A DNA stretch of 64,000 bases from Serinus canaria (GCF_022539315.1 NC_066333.1:2108001-2172000); one strand, 5' to 3'; shown: positions 44,301-56,527, counted from the stretch's first letter. Numbers and translations are program-made. Notes: generated from the sequence alone by a model not told the origin.

Positions 44301-46196
44301 ACAGTGCCTGGGAAAGTTGTGTGCCTGTTGCTCTCTGTGTAGAGAGCTGCTGCCACAGGGCAGGAGTAGTTTCACCAAGATTTCATCATCTAAATGAGAC
44401 TGCTCAGCTCCTTGTAGCCAGTCATTCCCCTGAGACATCAGTGGAGCCATCTCCAGCATCTGCCACAGTCCCTGCACAGGAAAGTTTCTCCAGTGGGTCA
44501 TGGAGAGTCCACCCAGAATCTTCACTGCCTCCCAAAGGCTCTTGATTTTCCCTGTGGACAAGGACAAATCCCTTGCCACCATCCCTGGCACGTCCTGCTG
44601 TGAGAGCAGGGCGTGCTGCCTGGGCACTGAGCCGTGTGCTGCTCAGCACAGGAGGCAACTCTAATTATGGGCCTATTGTTGAGAGGAAAAAGAAATTCCT
44701 TGCGTGGAATAATAATCTTTACTAAGGTTTGAACACAATCTCAGCATTTCCTGTGTTTTGACTTTGATGTTGTCCTCACAAATGGAGTTTTTCTGCCATC
44801 TAATTTTAAAGTCCCAGCGTTTCTCAAACCTTGCCTAAGTACTAATTCTAGGTTGCATCCCAAGCCCAAATTTAGCAAAATCAGAGGAGCTTCAGGCTGG
44901 ATTGCATCATTGTAAGGTTTTGTAGAAGAATTTATTCATAAAGTGCTGTTATAATGAAAGAATGTATTAACAGTAGATTAAGCACAGTGTCAAACAGGAG
45001 CTGCTTTAGAATCCAGACGAGGAGGTGGCAGAGGATGCTGAGACTCCTGTGGCTTTGTGTGCTCCAAGGATGTGTCTCAGATTACCTTAATTTAATGTAG
45101 GGACAGGCTCTGATTGCTGAACCTCACAGCCAAAATCTCAATGCTCAGTGTCCCAGGGCCTCCAGCACAGGCAGAGTGGGCAATCTGGGTTTGGATGGCA
45201 TCCCAGATCAAAACAAGCCTGGAGGATTCATGGGATGGGGACCCCCTGGCTGGAGGGGGAGCTGGATGAACTCCCATGGATTTCTGTCTGTGTCTGTGTG
45301 GGTAGGAGGCCTTTATTCCAGGTGTGGATCCAGCTGCTGCCTCCTTAGGAGGCTCTGAGTGTTTAGAAAGCTGTTCATGACATTCCCAGGGACTTTCTCT
45401 GGGAATAAAACCACTCTTGCCCCATAAGGATGAAGGGCTATAAAGAGCTGCAGATAAGGAAATATGACTGTTCTTTCTTATCTCCACTCCTCCTTACAGG
45501 TGTCCTTGGACTTGTAAATCTGTGTGAGGGGAAGGGAAGAACAGTCTGAGGTATCTTTAACCTTATCTCAAATCTTTCTCTGTGTGGAAGGATTGACATG
45601 CCCACTGATAAACCCTGAATTGTGGCCAGGGTCCCTTTTCCCACCGAGTCAGTTCCTCTGGAAAATGGGGCTGCTTTCCCTTGGGCTGTGTGTGCTGCCT
45701 GTCCTGGGTCACAGTCCATGTCCCTGAAATAAAAGCCAGACAGATTTATGCACTGAAATGCCCAATTCCTCAAAAGTTTGTAATTCCACAAAGGATAATT
45801 TGTGTGCCTGCGCCATTACAATTGTTACAGCTTTATTGCAGCCGGGCCAAAAAGTGTCTCAGCAACGAGGTGGAATTCTCCTTATTTGTCACTTTTGTGG
45901 GAGGAATGAATAGTTCCATGTGCTTGCCACGAGACCCTCATTCATTGCAGGGCTTTGTGGATATATGGGCTAATCATGTTTCTGCAGGGGAGGAGCTGGA
46001 GCTCCTCATGTGAATGACTGGAGACAGAATTGCTGAGTTCACCCCTCTCGGCTCCTGCTGAAAGGGGATTTGGGTTTGAATAGGCCCTTTCTTATTATAT
46101 TGTCCTATATTTTTTCTGTGTACCATTCTCCATGAAAATGAGGATTTCCTCTCTCATCCCATTGTGTTGTCATGGAAATTGCTTTTTTTCTCTCTC
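44301..46196. other. Single-copy sequence, no gene recognised
   Basis: No dispersed repeat or exon recognised. The segment near 45775-45930, rich in ATTACAATTG-like motifs and with few open frames, has the look of a vertebrate conserved noncoding element. This cannot be tested from one sequence. Confidence 0.4.
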
Positions 46197-46246
46197 TTTT
46201 TTTTTTTTTTCCAGGAATTCTGTGGCGGGGAAAAAAAAAAAAAAAA
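46197..46246. repeat. T14 / A16 inverted homopolymer pair
   Basis: Fourteen T (46197-46210), a 20-bp spacer and sixteen A (46231-46246) form a potential stem with a 20-nt loop. It may mark two A-tails in opposite orientation or a simple-sequence foldback. Confidence 0.85.
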
Positions 46247-46611
46247 GTGCTTTGCCTCACTGGCAGCTCACAGCCAAAACAGCTCTGTGGAGCTGCTGAA
46301 AGCTGGGACAGATCCCACCTCTGCTTCTGGCACTGCATTTAGTGTCTCCAGCTTCCCCAGGGATCAGGAACTCATCCTGGCTGTTCTGCTCTCTGCCTTT
46401 CTGGAAGAAAATCCCAAATACCTGCAGAGCCCTGGTTCAGCTGGTTTCTACCCTGCATTCCCAGCCACACTCCAGAGTGGGATCAGAGGGATGCTTTTTC
46501 CTGGGTCTGGCACATCTCTGTGCCAGCTGGGCACCAAACTTCCCCAGTGTGGGAGGGAGAGATTATCCAAAGCTTTGATTACTTGGGAAATCTCTGGTGC
46601 AGGCAGGGCAG

Positions 46612-46755
46612 TGGTGAAGTCACTGGCCTTGGAAGTGTTCCAAAAACGTGGATGTGGCACTTGGGGATGAGGTTTAGTGGAGGTCCTGGCAGTGCTGGGT
46701 TAGGGGCTGGACTCTCAGAGGGCTTTTCCCACCTCAGGGATCCTGGCATGGTGCA
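46612..46755 (+). mobile_element. CR1 LINE 3' tail, diverged
   Basis: GTGGATGTGGCACTTGGGGA and GGGGCTGGACTCTCAGAGGG preserve the order of the CR1 3' end. Divergence is higher than in the other copies. Confidence 0.65.
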
Positions 46756-47725
46756 GGACACTCTCATTACTTTAACAGTATTTTGTTGCTCTCAGCTCAC
46801 CAGCTCTGGGACCTGCTGTAAAAAACTGAGAGCAGCTCTTCTACAGGAAAAGAACATTGCAGGCAAGTCCATTTTTCTAAATGGAATGTTGAAATTCCTC
46901 TGCAGGAAGCTTTAGTTCCCCCAAACCTGCACCAAACACCAGTGGAGGCTTGCCAGGGAAATATCTGTGGATAGAAACTGAAGGAGATGTGCAGAGGGCC
47001 CCCATCCTAAACCAGTTACACAAGAAGATGCTCTTTAATTCAGTGCAGGTAATTAGTGTAATTGAGCAGGAAAGTGCCCTAACTGCTCTGCACAAATCCC
47101 CACGTGGGTGTGTAACTTGTTCTTGCAGTTATTAGGTGAGTTCACATCACTTCCTTTGCTCTTCCAGGCAAGAAAAACCCTGGAGATTATTGGAAGGGGC
47201 ACAGATTTAAAGGGACAATCAAGAAATGCATGAGTTGTAGATTAAAGAGAAAACTGCTTTTCAGCAGCTTTGCTGATGGATAAACTGAAATAAAGCAATT
47301 AAATTAAAGGGACTGGAAATAAGCAAAGATGATCCTGAAGGTTGAACTTCTGTAATAAACACTTGCCACTTAGATGTGCCTTTTGTTTGCAGCAGGCAGA
47401 TCTGCATGGTGTGTTAGCACATGAGTGCATGGAAATTTGTATTTCCAAGCATTTTATTCCTCTGGTAGTCATTTAAATAATGCCAAATTGAGCATGAAGC
47501 TGACTGGATTCAATTGCTGTCATCAGAAAAGAAGAGTGAGTGGGCTGGGGAAGGTTGTCCTCCCTCCCAGCAGTTGCCCAGCGAGGGAAACTGCTCAAAG
47601 TGAGGGCAAGGAGATGCTGTTGTCTGTGTGCTCCTAAAAATCTCCTTCAGTCAATGCCCACCAAAGGCTGACTGCACATTGTTTAACTTGGGTGGGCCAG
47701 GCAGGAGGGGTTAGCTGAGAATGGC
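46756..47725. other. Single-copy sequence, no gene recognised
   Basis: No repeat or exon recognised. Confidence 0.4.
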
Positions 47726-47727
47726 AG

Positions 47728-48123
47728 CTCTGAGTGGAGCCAGGCTGGAGCCTCTGGGCCAGCTTGGACAGGGCTTGGAGCAGCCTGGGGGGGTGGAAGG
47801 TGTCCCTGTCCCCGGGTGGGTGGCACTGGAGCAGCCTGGAGGCCACCCAGACCCTCGTGGGGTTCTGTGGTTCCACTGCAGATGGGTGTGAGTGGAGTCC
47901 TGCTTCTCCTGCACACCATTCCCTGTGCCAAAGCCCAGGGACCCTGCAGGTGCTGTGCCCAGCCAGCAGCAGTGACAGGGGGACAAGGCTGTGCCCTGCA
48001 GGGAGCACAGTGAGGAAGAGGAGGTGACCCCGAGATGCCAAGCTCAGGGGGTTTTGTCCCATCCTCTCAGGGCTGGCTGATCCCTCAGGGTCCCTCCCAG
48101 CCTGCACTACTCTGTCACTCTGG
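47728..48123 (+). mobile_element. CR1 LINE 3' fragments, diverged
   Basis: GCTTGGAGCAGCCTGGGG with GGTGGAAGGTGTCCCTGTCC (47775-47815) and a later GGTCCCTCCCAGCCTGCA (48090-48107) are CR1 3' segments. The roughly 250 bp between them match poorly, so this may be two old copies. Confidence 0.6.
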
Positions 48124-48251
48124 GTTCGTTTTCCCCTTGGAATCCTCAGAGCACCCTCCCAGCTCCTGGGCTCCCCCAGAGCCCACCTGGGAGCTCAGAG
48201 CCATGGAGCTTTGGCAAGAACAGGGAAAACACCTGGAGAGCTGGGAGGGGA

Positions 48252-48510
48252 TGTCACCATTGAGTCAGGAGTGACACAGACTCTGATCAAAGGATAAAAA
48301 GAGCCTGTTCAGTCAATCCTCTCCTTTTTATACCTTAGTTTGCTACAGGTGCACCTGATTGGTCATTTAATTAACACATTTCACATGACTGGCTAATTAA
48401 CAATAGACACCCATTTGTAAACAACTTTAGGACAAAACCAGCTTGTTAAAAAACACCACCTGCAGATTGTTTTAGTATTTGACTGTCATTATTCATCTCC
48501 AGCTCCCTAA
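48252..48510 (-). mobile_element. Family B LTR-like element, antisense, degraded
   Basis: Starts TGTCACCATTGAGTCAGG and contains CTGATTGGTCATTTAATTAA and CTGGCTAATTAACAA in the same order as the copy at 44040. A TTTTTATA segment near 48330 is the complement of a TATA-like box. Ends are approximate and no duplication was found. Confidence 0.55.
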
Positions 48511-50344
48511 AGCCTCCCAGACCAATTCATGGGAAAACTTATCCAGCTTTTTCTCTCTCTGGCCAGGTTGTCACATCCACAAGGGAACCCCACAGGATCA
48601 ATATTCCTCATTTATCCCCACATAAATAGCCCTGGGGGACTGGCTAATTCCTGCTCCCCCTTCCCAAGGAGCCCTGGCAGCAAGTGGAACCTGGTTGGCT
48701 TTAATGTTTAAATTAATACTAATTTAATTTTAATTAATAAAATGAATTTAATTTAAATTTTTTTAATGGCTGGCAGGGCAGCTGAGGCTGTCTGGGCAAG
48801 GGGAGTTTCCATTCCCACAGTTCTCATGGGATAAGGTCACCTTTGGGAGCAGGTAACAATAAAAAGCAGGTTAAATGCCAAGGCACCCCATGTGGAGAAT
48901 GCTGGGGCTCTGCAGAGTCCAGGGGAGGTTTTATTTAAACCTAGAAGTGAAATTCCAGTGGCTGGATGGGCTAACTCAGCCTTTGGGAATGATCTTCTAG
49001 CACAGGATTTGTCAGAACAAGGATTTTCCAACCCAGTATTTATTTGTACATGATGTGATAGCAAAAATTGGCTGAATTCTGAACAAATCTCTTTTTCTGG
49101 ACAAGTTTTCTTCCATGGACGTGGGCAGAAGCAGGGCTTTTTTTTCTCTTCACTTTTTTTTTCCCCCTGGAAATCTTGAATATTAATTCACCCTTTAAAA
49201 ATCAGAATTTTATCTTGGATTTTTTTATTTGTTTGTTTTTCCTCAGAAATAATTCTTGATAATAAATATACTCGGTTGCCTGTGTATTTTCCATCAGAAA
49301 TTTGTTAAGTGAAGGAATACAGAGAGCAGCCAAGCACTGGGAATCAGAAACAATCTTGGCTTGAGTGAGACTTGCTCTTTGATATTAAATGTGAAATAGC
49401 AGCATAGTTAATAGCTTTTTGCATTTAAAAAACATCAAGAAAAATGTCTGTTCAGCCTTGAAAATGAGCACGTTGAAGAGTGTGTGCTGCTCACAGCAGT
49501 GAATGATGATGTTTTCCTTTGCCTTGTCTTGCTGCCTGGATATTTCAGCAGCATTTAAATATGGCATTAAAAATATTCCAGAAACACTGGCAAAACAAAT
49601 ATTAGAGCAGCCTGTGACTGCTCAGGGCCAGAATTTGATGGTGTTGTGACAGAAAGGGACATTTCCCCACCCTGACTCACTCAGGGGTGAAGGCAGGTAC
49701 CGCTGTATTTTCATTTTTTCCATCCCCTACAAGCATTTTTGGGGAAAAGGACAGGATGGCCTGGGGGATTATGGATTTCTGAGCTGTTGTCACTTCACCC
49801 CACTGTTTCTTGCTCAGCTGAAGTTTATCTGCACAGCAGACATTGATTTCACTGCATGAACTAATCTGGAGGTTTAATTAATGTTATGTTCAGTCCGTTT
49901 TATTTATTCCTGGCATTGGCATTGGGTTGTTGGTGCCCCTGACTCGCTGCCCTTGTGTTTGAGAGAATGTAGGAATATGGTTAAATCTCCAATATTGCAG
50001 CCATCGTGCTCCTCAGCAATGTGTGCCATCCAGAACATTCCCTGAGAAGTTGGTTTGAGCAGGAAAAACTGAGTTTTCTAAACACTTCATTTCAGAAACT
50101 CTATTTTCAAGCCTTCTTCTATCTACAGACTCCCACAGAAGAAAAAATACATATATTTCTGCATTAACTTTCTGCTTGTGCTGCTTCATTCATTTATCAT
50201 TACTTTGTGATCACTGCTTTTTTCCTTTTTCACTTTGCCCACATATTTTAAATCCATGTCATTCAATACCAGAAAGGAGATCTGTGGTGAATCAGATGTC
50301 TTGAGGTACTTTTCCATAATTATCACCACTATTTAATGAAGGGA
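48511..50344. other. Single-copy sequence, no gene recognised
   Basis: AT-rich at 48705-48770 and around 49140-49260. No dispersed repeat or exon recognised in the remainder, which has few long open frames. Confidence 0.45.
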
Positions 50345-51230
50345 TGGGACCACAGTTGGGCTAAGAATGATTTATTGCTCAGATAAACATCACTCTTTGA
50401 GGCTGTGAGATTTTAGAGGAGCAAGCAGTTGGCCATAGCTCAAGAGTAGTCACAAATTTCTTCATTACAAGACATAAATAACTTTCTTTTCCAATGGACA
50501 GTCACCACAAGGTTTATTTTGCTTTTCTGACCTATCACCTTTACTCACTTCTACTGCACTGAGGGTACTTTTGTCCAATGGGTTATTATCACATATACAC
50601 ACAGATGCTTCTATCATAACTTCTAAACTTCAAAACTCTTAACTTATTCTATACAACCACACCCCTACATTAGAAACCCTTCACCATCTCATCCATACAG
50701 TGGGATATTTTGGGGGTCCCCCGTCCTGGGGAGGAATGGTGAATCTGACTCCATGTTCTTAGAAGGCTAATTTATTGTTTTATGATGTTATATTATGTTA
50801 AAGAATGCTATACTAAACTATACTAAAGAATAGAGAGAGGATACAGACAGAAGGCTAAAAGATAATAATGAAAACTGGTGACTCTCCAGAGCCCTGACAC
50901 AGCTTGTGATTGGTCATTAAGTCAAAAAAATTCACATGAAACCAAATAATGTCCAAACACATTCCAGAGCAGCAAAATACAAGAGAAGCAAATCAGATAA
51001 TTATTGTTTTCTTTTTCCCCTGAGGCTTCTCAGCTTCCCAGGAGAAGAAATCTTGGGCAAAGGGATTTTTCAGAAAATACAATGGTGACAATACAGTTTC
51101 TCACTTAAGGCATATTCTTAAGGCATACTTAAGACACATTCTTACTTGCCACTATAGAAACATAAGTTTATGATTTCTCTACTTAATGTCTGTGTATTTT
51201 ATTTGTACATCAATCCAAGGCTGCAGATCA
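50345..51230 (-). mobile_element. Antisense LTR-like element split by a family A LTR
   Basis: The two parts, 50345-50700 and 51091-51230, are AT-rich, pyrimidine-biased sequence resembling an antisense LTR U3, with plus-strand TTTATT signals and CACATATACACACAG-like text. They become continuous when 50701-51090 and one ATACAG copy are ignored. No second copy exists in the window, so the identity is tentative; the interruption itself is secure. Confidence 0.5.
50701..51090 (-). mobile_element. Solo LTR, family A, antisense, perfect 6-bp duplication
   Basis: Plus strand starts TGGGATATTTTGGGG and ends AATGGTGACA. The flanks are ATACAG at 50695-50700 and 51091-51096. It has the compact A/T region with no large ATAAT array, and minus-strand AATAAA near 50770. 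The first two bases read TG but the next ones differ from the TGTGGTATT of other copies. Confidence 0.9.
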
Positions 51231-51308
51231 AACCCTCCTGGCTCTGTGGAAGTTTCTGTTTTTCCAGTTCCCACACTTTCCCATCTTTCTCACCAAGCCT
51301 TAAAAACC

Positions 51309-51485
51309 AGAATTCACAGAATTCTGCACTGGTTTGGATTGGAAGTGATCTTAAACATAATCCAGTGCCACCCCTGCCATGGCAGGGACAACTACCACTG
51401 TCCCAGGTGGCTCCAAGCCCCCGTGTCCAACCGAGCCTGGGACACCTCAGGGATCCAGGGGCAGCCACAGCTTCCCTGGGCTGTG
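51309..51485 (-). mobile_element. CR1 LINE 3' fragment
   Basis: AGAATTCACAGAATTCTGC and CCCCTGCCATGGCAGGGACA are complement-strand CR1 3' segments. Similarity ends near CCTGGGCTGTGAG. Confidence 0.83.
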
Positions 51486-53320
51486 AGAAGGCTGATGGAA
51501 GATTGGAGTGGAACTGCTTGAAGGAGCCAGAGAAAGCCTGTGAGAACAGCCAGGAGCACATGGAGCATCCCTGGGGACAGCTGGGATTCTCCATGGGGGT
51601 TCTCACCTTGGCACCACCGGGGCTGGAGCAGCAGGTGTGGGGCAGTTGGGGCTGGAGCATCACCCAAGTTCTCTCCCTTGACCCCAGCAGGTTTTCCAGC
51701 CCCTCCTGGCTGCCTCTCCCCTGTCCCCAAGGCTGCCTGGATGGGGGGTGTGTTTCACAGAGGGATGGGGAGGGCAGAGCAGCCCCAGGGAATTGGGGTT
51801 TTGTCACTTGTCTGCCCGCACAGAGAACACTGAAAGCTCCCTGGGTAAAAGATGGGGCCTTGCCCCTTTACAAAGTATGAGAGACTCTTTATTGGACCCA
51901 TTTGACAAGTGGATTCAATATTGTTTGTGATCCAACCGCTGAAGGGGAAATAAAAAGCTCCCTTCTTTTTGTTTCCCCTTCACCAGTTAGATCCCATAAG
52001 CAAATGACACTTCCAAAAGCCTTATTGAAGGAAAATATTAAATGTCCCAGAACAGGTTTAGGTTGGTGTCGAGGGAATGCTGTAAACTGCTGGCTGGCAG
52101 AGGTGACTGTGCTGAAAAGCCTCACACAATGTCAAGAACAACATTCCCTGCCTGATTCTTGGGGCTCTCTCCCCCCTCTCCACTGTGGGACCTGCTCAGA
52201 TCACCCCAGTGGACTGTAAGAGCATCCCACAGAGACAATATAAATTAAAAATATATTAAAAATATAAATTAAAAAAACAACACACCACACACAGAGCCAG
52301 GCAGCTTCATGGGAGGATGAAACTTATGCAAACAGAGATCTAGAAAAAAACAGAATTAATAAAATATACCCTGCCCATGCATTATGAAACACATCTGGCT
52401 GCAGAGTGACATGCCAGCTTTAATTTTAACTTTGGCTTGGGAGCAGTGGTGGGGTGAAGTGACTGCATGCATTGGTGAGCAGCCACTGCAAATGTTTGCA
52501 GTCACCTTCTTTTCCCCCTCTCTCATTTTTTTCATGTTTCTGGTCCCACAGAGGGTTTGGGGGAGGGGCTGGGAGTGCACAGATGATTTTTTTAATGCCC
52601 TGGAGGTTTGTATTGAGCAGTCCATAATTCAGGAGGAGGCACAAAGGAATGAAGGGAGCAGCTGAAGCTGGTGGTTTGGTGGGCAGGGTTTTGGGAGCCA
52701 TGCCCTCCCCTCTCCCCTCGCTGTTGCTGGTGCTGTGAGCCCTCACAAGCCACCTCTGCACCCAAGGAGCTCTTCCCAGCTCTGTGGCTCCAGTGCTTCT
52801 GGAAGAAACTGCCCCTGGGAACAGAGGAGCTGCTCTGGGCAGGAAGGTTCTTCTTGGGTTCTGCCTTGCAGATGGAAACTGGACCTTTTCTAACCCTCCC
52901 AGTTTGTGGAGTTCTTCATATAATTCCATTTCTTCAATATCTGCACCTGTTTCTGATGCTTCTCCTTCAACAGCAGGATGAGGCTGTGAGTTCCAAGGTC
53001 AGCTCCTGGCTGTACAGACACTTCCTTCCCTCCTGGTTTTCTTTGCACTGAGTCTGCAAAACTCAAGACACACAAGTCTGTCCTCCGGTTATGAAGTTGC
53101 TCTGAGTGCATTGCACAGCAAATGTTTCAATCAGGCCAGGCAAGTGCAGTGAGGTGGATGTGGAGCCTCCCAGCTGCAGAGTTACAGCTCTTCAGGAATC
53201 CTTCCCCTGCCCCTCCTGCCCCAGCTCTCCAGAAAAGGTTAAATATTCAGGACAGCAAACAGCAGGAGTAAAACTGAGTCCCTAAGAAATGAAAGTTCCC
53301 CAGGGAATGGTCAAAGGAAA
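51486..53320. other. Single-copy sequence with a strong foldback
   Basis: No exon or recognised dispersed element apart from the palindrome at 51919-52006. An ATTAAAAATATAAATT patch lies near 52240-52275. Confidence 0.45.
51919..52006. repeat. 88-bp imperfect palindrome (foldback)
   Basis: The inner arms 51940-51957 and 51965-51982 are 18 bp each, complementary at 17 positions with one G-T pair, around a 7-nt loop (51958-51964). Outside them, ATCCAAC (51930-51936) pairs with the complement of GTTAGAT (51986-51992), and weaker complementarity continues outward to about 51919 and 52006. The two strands therefore give similar translations. It could be a small foldback transposon, a hairpin RNA precursor or chance. 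Confidence 0.8.
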
Positions 53321-53575
53321 GGCTGCCAGAGCTCCAGGAGTGTTGGGACAGCTGGAGCTGTGCCAGGGAGGCTCAGGCTGGAGATCAGGAAAGGTTCTTC
53401 CCCAGAGGGTGCTGGCACTGCCCAGGCTGCCCAGGGAATGGGCACGGCCCCGAGGCTGCCAGAGCCCCAGGAGCTGCCAGGGATTACCAGGGTGGGGCTG
53501 TTGGGGGGTCTGGGCAGGGCTGGGTGATCCTGGGGGTCCCTCCCAGCTCAGGATATTCCAGGATTCCCCCTGGAA
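53321..53575 (+). mobile_element. CR1 LINE 3' fragment with a displaced block
   Basis: From 53349 it follows the copy at 24133 to the end. A roughly 30-bp block (53321-53351, GGCTGCCAGAGCTCCAGGAG then a GTTGGGACAGC end) that belongs about 110 bp further downstream sits at its 5' edge. At the proper place downstream the GTTGGGACAGCG part is missing. Confidence 0.85.
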
Positions 53576-54270
53576 GTGGATGCTGCTGTCACTGGGGCTG
53601 TTTCTGTCTCAGCCAATGCCAGGCAGCTTCTGACAGGAGCTGGGGTTGTGCTTTCAAAGTCAGCCAACATCAATGAGCAAGGAACAGAACTTTCCTGCTA
53701 TAAATATTTGAACAGCAGTTTGTTAATTTTTGTTACTCTCAATGTGGATTAATTGCTGTTTTATTATCAACTTCAGCTTCTATTAGTTTAGGATTTCCAT
53801 CTTAAATGATAATATCAGCCTTTGTCTTGAATAAAACATTTTGTAACCTAGACGAGTTCATTAAATTCGTGAAGGTGAACTGACAGATTAAAGGCAGAAC
53901 AAAGATCCTGATGTGTTTTACAATCACAGGAATACTCATTTGGAGTTTTGTAAAACAACATTGCACATCTCAGATAGCTCAGCTTCAAATGGATTGTGCT
54001 GCCTTTTGAAAGGCTGCTGCTCCTTGTTGTGTGCCTTCAACAGACTTCTGCACCTTTCCCCTCCTCAAAGGCTAATGAGGTGTCATTTTCCATTGTTAAT
54101 GACACAAATGACTGAGGTTGCAATGAAGTAACCCTCTGCATGTTGTCCTTTTACCTAATTAACCTTGGGAGGGTGGGATTATTCCTATGGCCCAGTGAGG
54201 AATCTCCAGAGAAGGGACAAGTCACACTTGTGCTGCACCCCCATCCAGCAAGAAATGCAGGAGATTTGGA
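53576..54270. other. Single-copy sequence, no gene recognised
   Basis: AT-rich, with no recognised repeat or exon. Confidence 0.4.
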
Positions 54271-54532
54271 ACAACAGAATGGTTTGGGAGGAACCTTTAG
54301 AGCCATCTTCACCCAGCCCCTTGCAGTGAGCAGAGCTAAATTCAATTTGTGAGGTTGCTCAGAGCTACCTGACCTTGAGTGTTCCCAAGGATGGGGAATC
54401 CTCTGCCTGTCTGGGCAACCTGTGCCAGGCCTCACCACCCTCTGCAGAGACCTTCTTCTTCCTTGTCTAAAGCAACCCTGGTTTAGTTTAGAACTCCTTG
54501 TCCTGTTGCTACAGGACAGATTTATCAAGATT
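54271..54532 (-). mobile_element. CR1 LINE 3' fragment, diverged
   Basis: ACAGAATGGTTTGGGAGGA, then GGCAACCTGTGCCAGGCCTC and CCTTGTCCTGTTGCTACAGG, preserve CR1 order on the complement strand. Confidence 0.75.
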
Positions 54533-55493
54533 TGGATGGAAGCCCATGACCAGCTGGGGAATGGAAACCAGAGCTGCCTGTCTGGTGTGTTGGGAAGAGT
54601 CAGATTATTCTGGAATAACACTGGGTACCAGCTGGAGTGTGGGGTAGGCATGCTCAGATCCAGGGAATGTAGAGACTCCTCTGCTGGGAGACACACCATT
54701 AGCTACTATTAATTATTCACACCTGGAAAGATTAATTAGATGTACACACAGGCTAATGACTGTCCAGCTGAGCCTCCTCTCTGGCTCTCCTCTGCCTGCC
54801 CCAGGCAGACCCTGGTGCCCTGCACAGGCAGAGGCACTGGGGAGGGAGGGTGGGAAGGGCAGGGCTGGGGGCTACTGTGCTCCATGCAGGAAAAAATAAG
54901 GAAATTCTGGTATTGGAACAGACTGCTCACAGCCATTTCTTGTCCTAATCAGGAAATGTGGTACCCTGGGCACAGGGGCTGCTCTGCAGGGCTGGGCTGG
55001 GTTTTATTTTGAGCACAGCAATCCATCAGAAATGCAGGATGGAGCCCCAGCAGAGCTCCTGGCTCTGCTCCCCTGCAGGACTCTGTCACCCAGGGATGGG
55101 GACACAGAATGAGCCAAGGCAGAAGTTTGTGTTCTGAATTTAGAGGACTAAACAAATAAACACGTGTGTGAGAAAATAGCAGAGGGCTTAATGCAGAGAC
55201 AGAGTGCTCAGGAGTATTATTGGAGAGGTTCCTTTAATCCCAGACAGATTCAAAGGGATAATGGCACGGGAGAGCTCTCCAGACCTTCTTACCCTTCCTG
55301 CCAGAGGTCATGTGGGCTTTGGGAGATTGATTCATCTACAGAGCTGAGGGGAATTGGATGATCCAGATGACTAACAATGAGATTTAGGCTTGAATTTATT
55401 TCACTCAAGCTAGTTAAAGCTGGTGCTGTTGTCCCCTGGGTCTTGTGTCTGAACTTAAGCCAAGTTAGTGATGAACACAAGTTCCTCCTGCTG
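54533..55493. other. Single-copy sequence, no gene recognised
   Basis: No repeat or exon recognised. Confidence 0.4.
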
Positions 55494-55499
55494 GAGGAT

Positions 55500-55883
55500 T
55501 GTGCTGGTGTTTGCAGGGGTCCCAGGACGAGGTGAGAGATGAGAATCCTGACTCCATGTTTCAGAAGGCTGATTTATTATTTTCTGATCTATATTATATT
55601 AAAAGAAAATGATATACCAAAACTACACTAAAAATAGAAGAAAGGATTTCATCAGAAGGCTAGCAAAGAAAGGAATAGAGTGAATAAGAAAATCTTGTGA
55701 CTGCTCACAGCCTCGACACAGGTGGCTGTCATTGGTCATCAAGTAAAAACAATTTCCCATGCTAGGTAAACAATTCTCCAAATCACATCCCAAAGCAGAA
55801 AAACATGGAGAAGCTGAAGTTTCCCAGCTTCTCAGGAGAAAAGATCCTAACAAAAGGATTTTTTAGAAAGTGTGTCTGTGACA
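55500..55883 (-). mobile_element. Solo LTR, family A, antisense, near-perfect 6-bp duplication
   Basis: Plus strand starts TGTGCTGGTGTTTG and ends CTGTGACA. Flanks are GAGGAT (55494-55499) and GGGGAT (55884-55889), one mismatch. Its outer end (GGACGAGGTGAGAGATGAGA) is closest to the copy at 26792, suggesting the two form a subfamily. Confidence 0.82.
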
Positions 55884-55889
55884 GGGGAT

Positions 55890-56521
55890 GATCAGCAACC
55901 TTGCACCAGGGATTTTGGCAAGTTGGACGAGCAGGAGCCCTGAGTGCACCTGCAGTGACAGGAGCAGTGGGGCCAGCCCTTCCCACATGGGATGTGCTGC
56001 TGGAAAAGCTTTTCCTGCTCTCCTTGGTGTTTCTCTGGCTCGGGGCTGTCCCTTGAGGGCACAGTCACACCAGCACTTCTCTGCATTTGCTTTTTCTCCT
56101 GGATTTTTGCCTTTGGAAAGAACAGTCTGGGCAACACCACCTGTTGAGGGGTTAACCACGTGTCACTGTGTTACTGTCCAGGTTTTCTCTCTGTGTACAG
56201 GGTTGGGAATGCTCCAGTCCCAGCTCTGCATTTCTCTGACTTGGAGAGTCTCTACTAAAAAAAATGTAGAGTGTATTTTACCTGAGATTTGTTGGAAAAC
56301 TCTGGATTTTTCCCCTTTTGTGATGCGGATATTGGAGGCATCAATAAGCCACCCTCATTTAAAGAGAGACTACTAAGTCAGGCAGGTTTTTTCCCAGGAT
56401 TTGGGGCTTTGAAACCCTGTGGAGCAGCCTGGAGTCCTCACCAAAGAGGACAGGAGCAGGAAATCACCAACTCCTGACTGAGGAGGAAGCAACACAGGGA
56501 AAAGGAGTGGGAACCAGGGCG
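55890..56521. other. Sequence between two same-strand LTRs
   Basis: Unique-looking sequence of about 640 bp. It contains no retroviral interior or recognised exon, so the two flanking LTRs are not the ends of one provirus. Confidence 0.45.
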
Positions 56522-56527
56522 GGTGAC

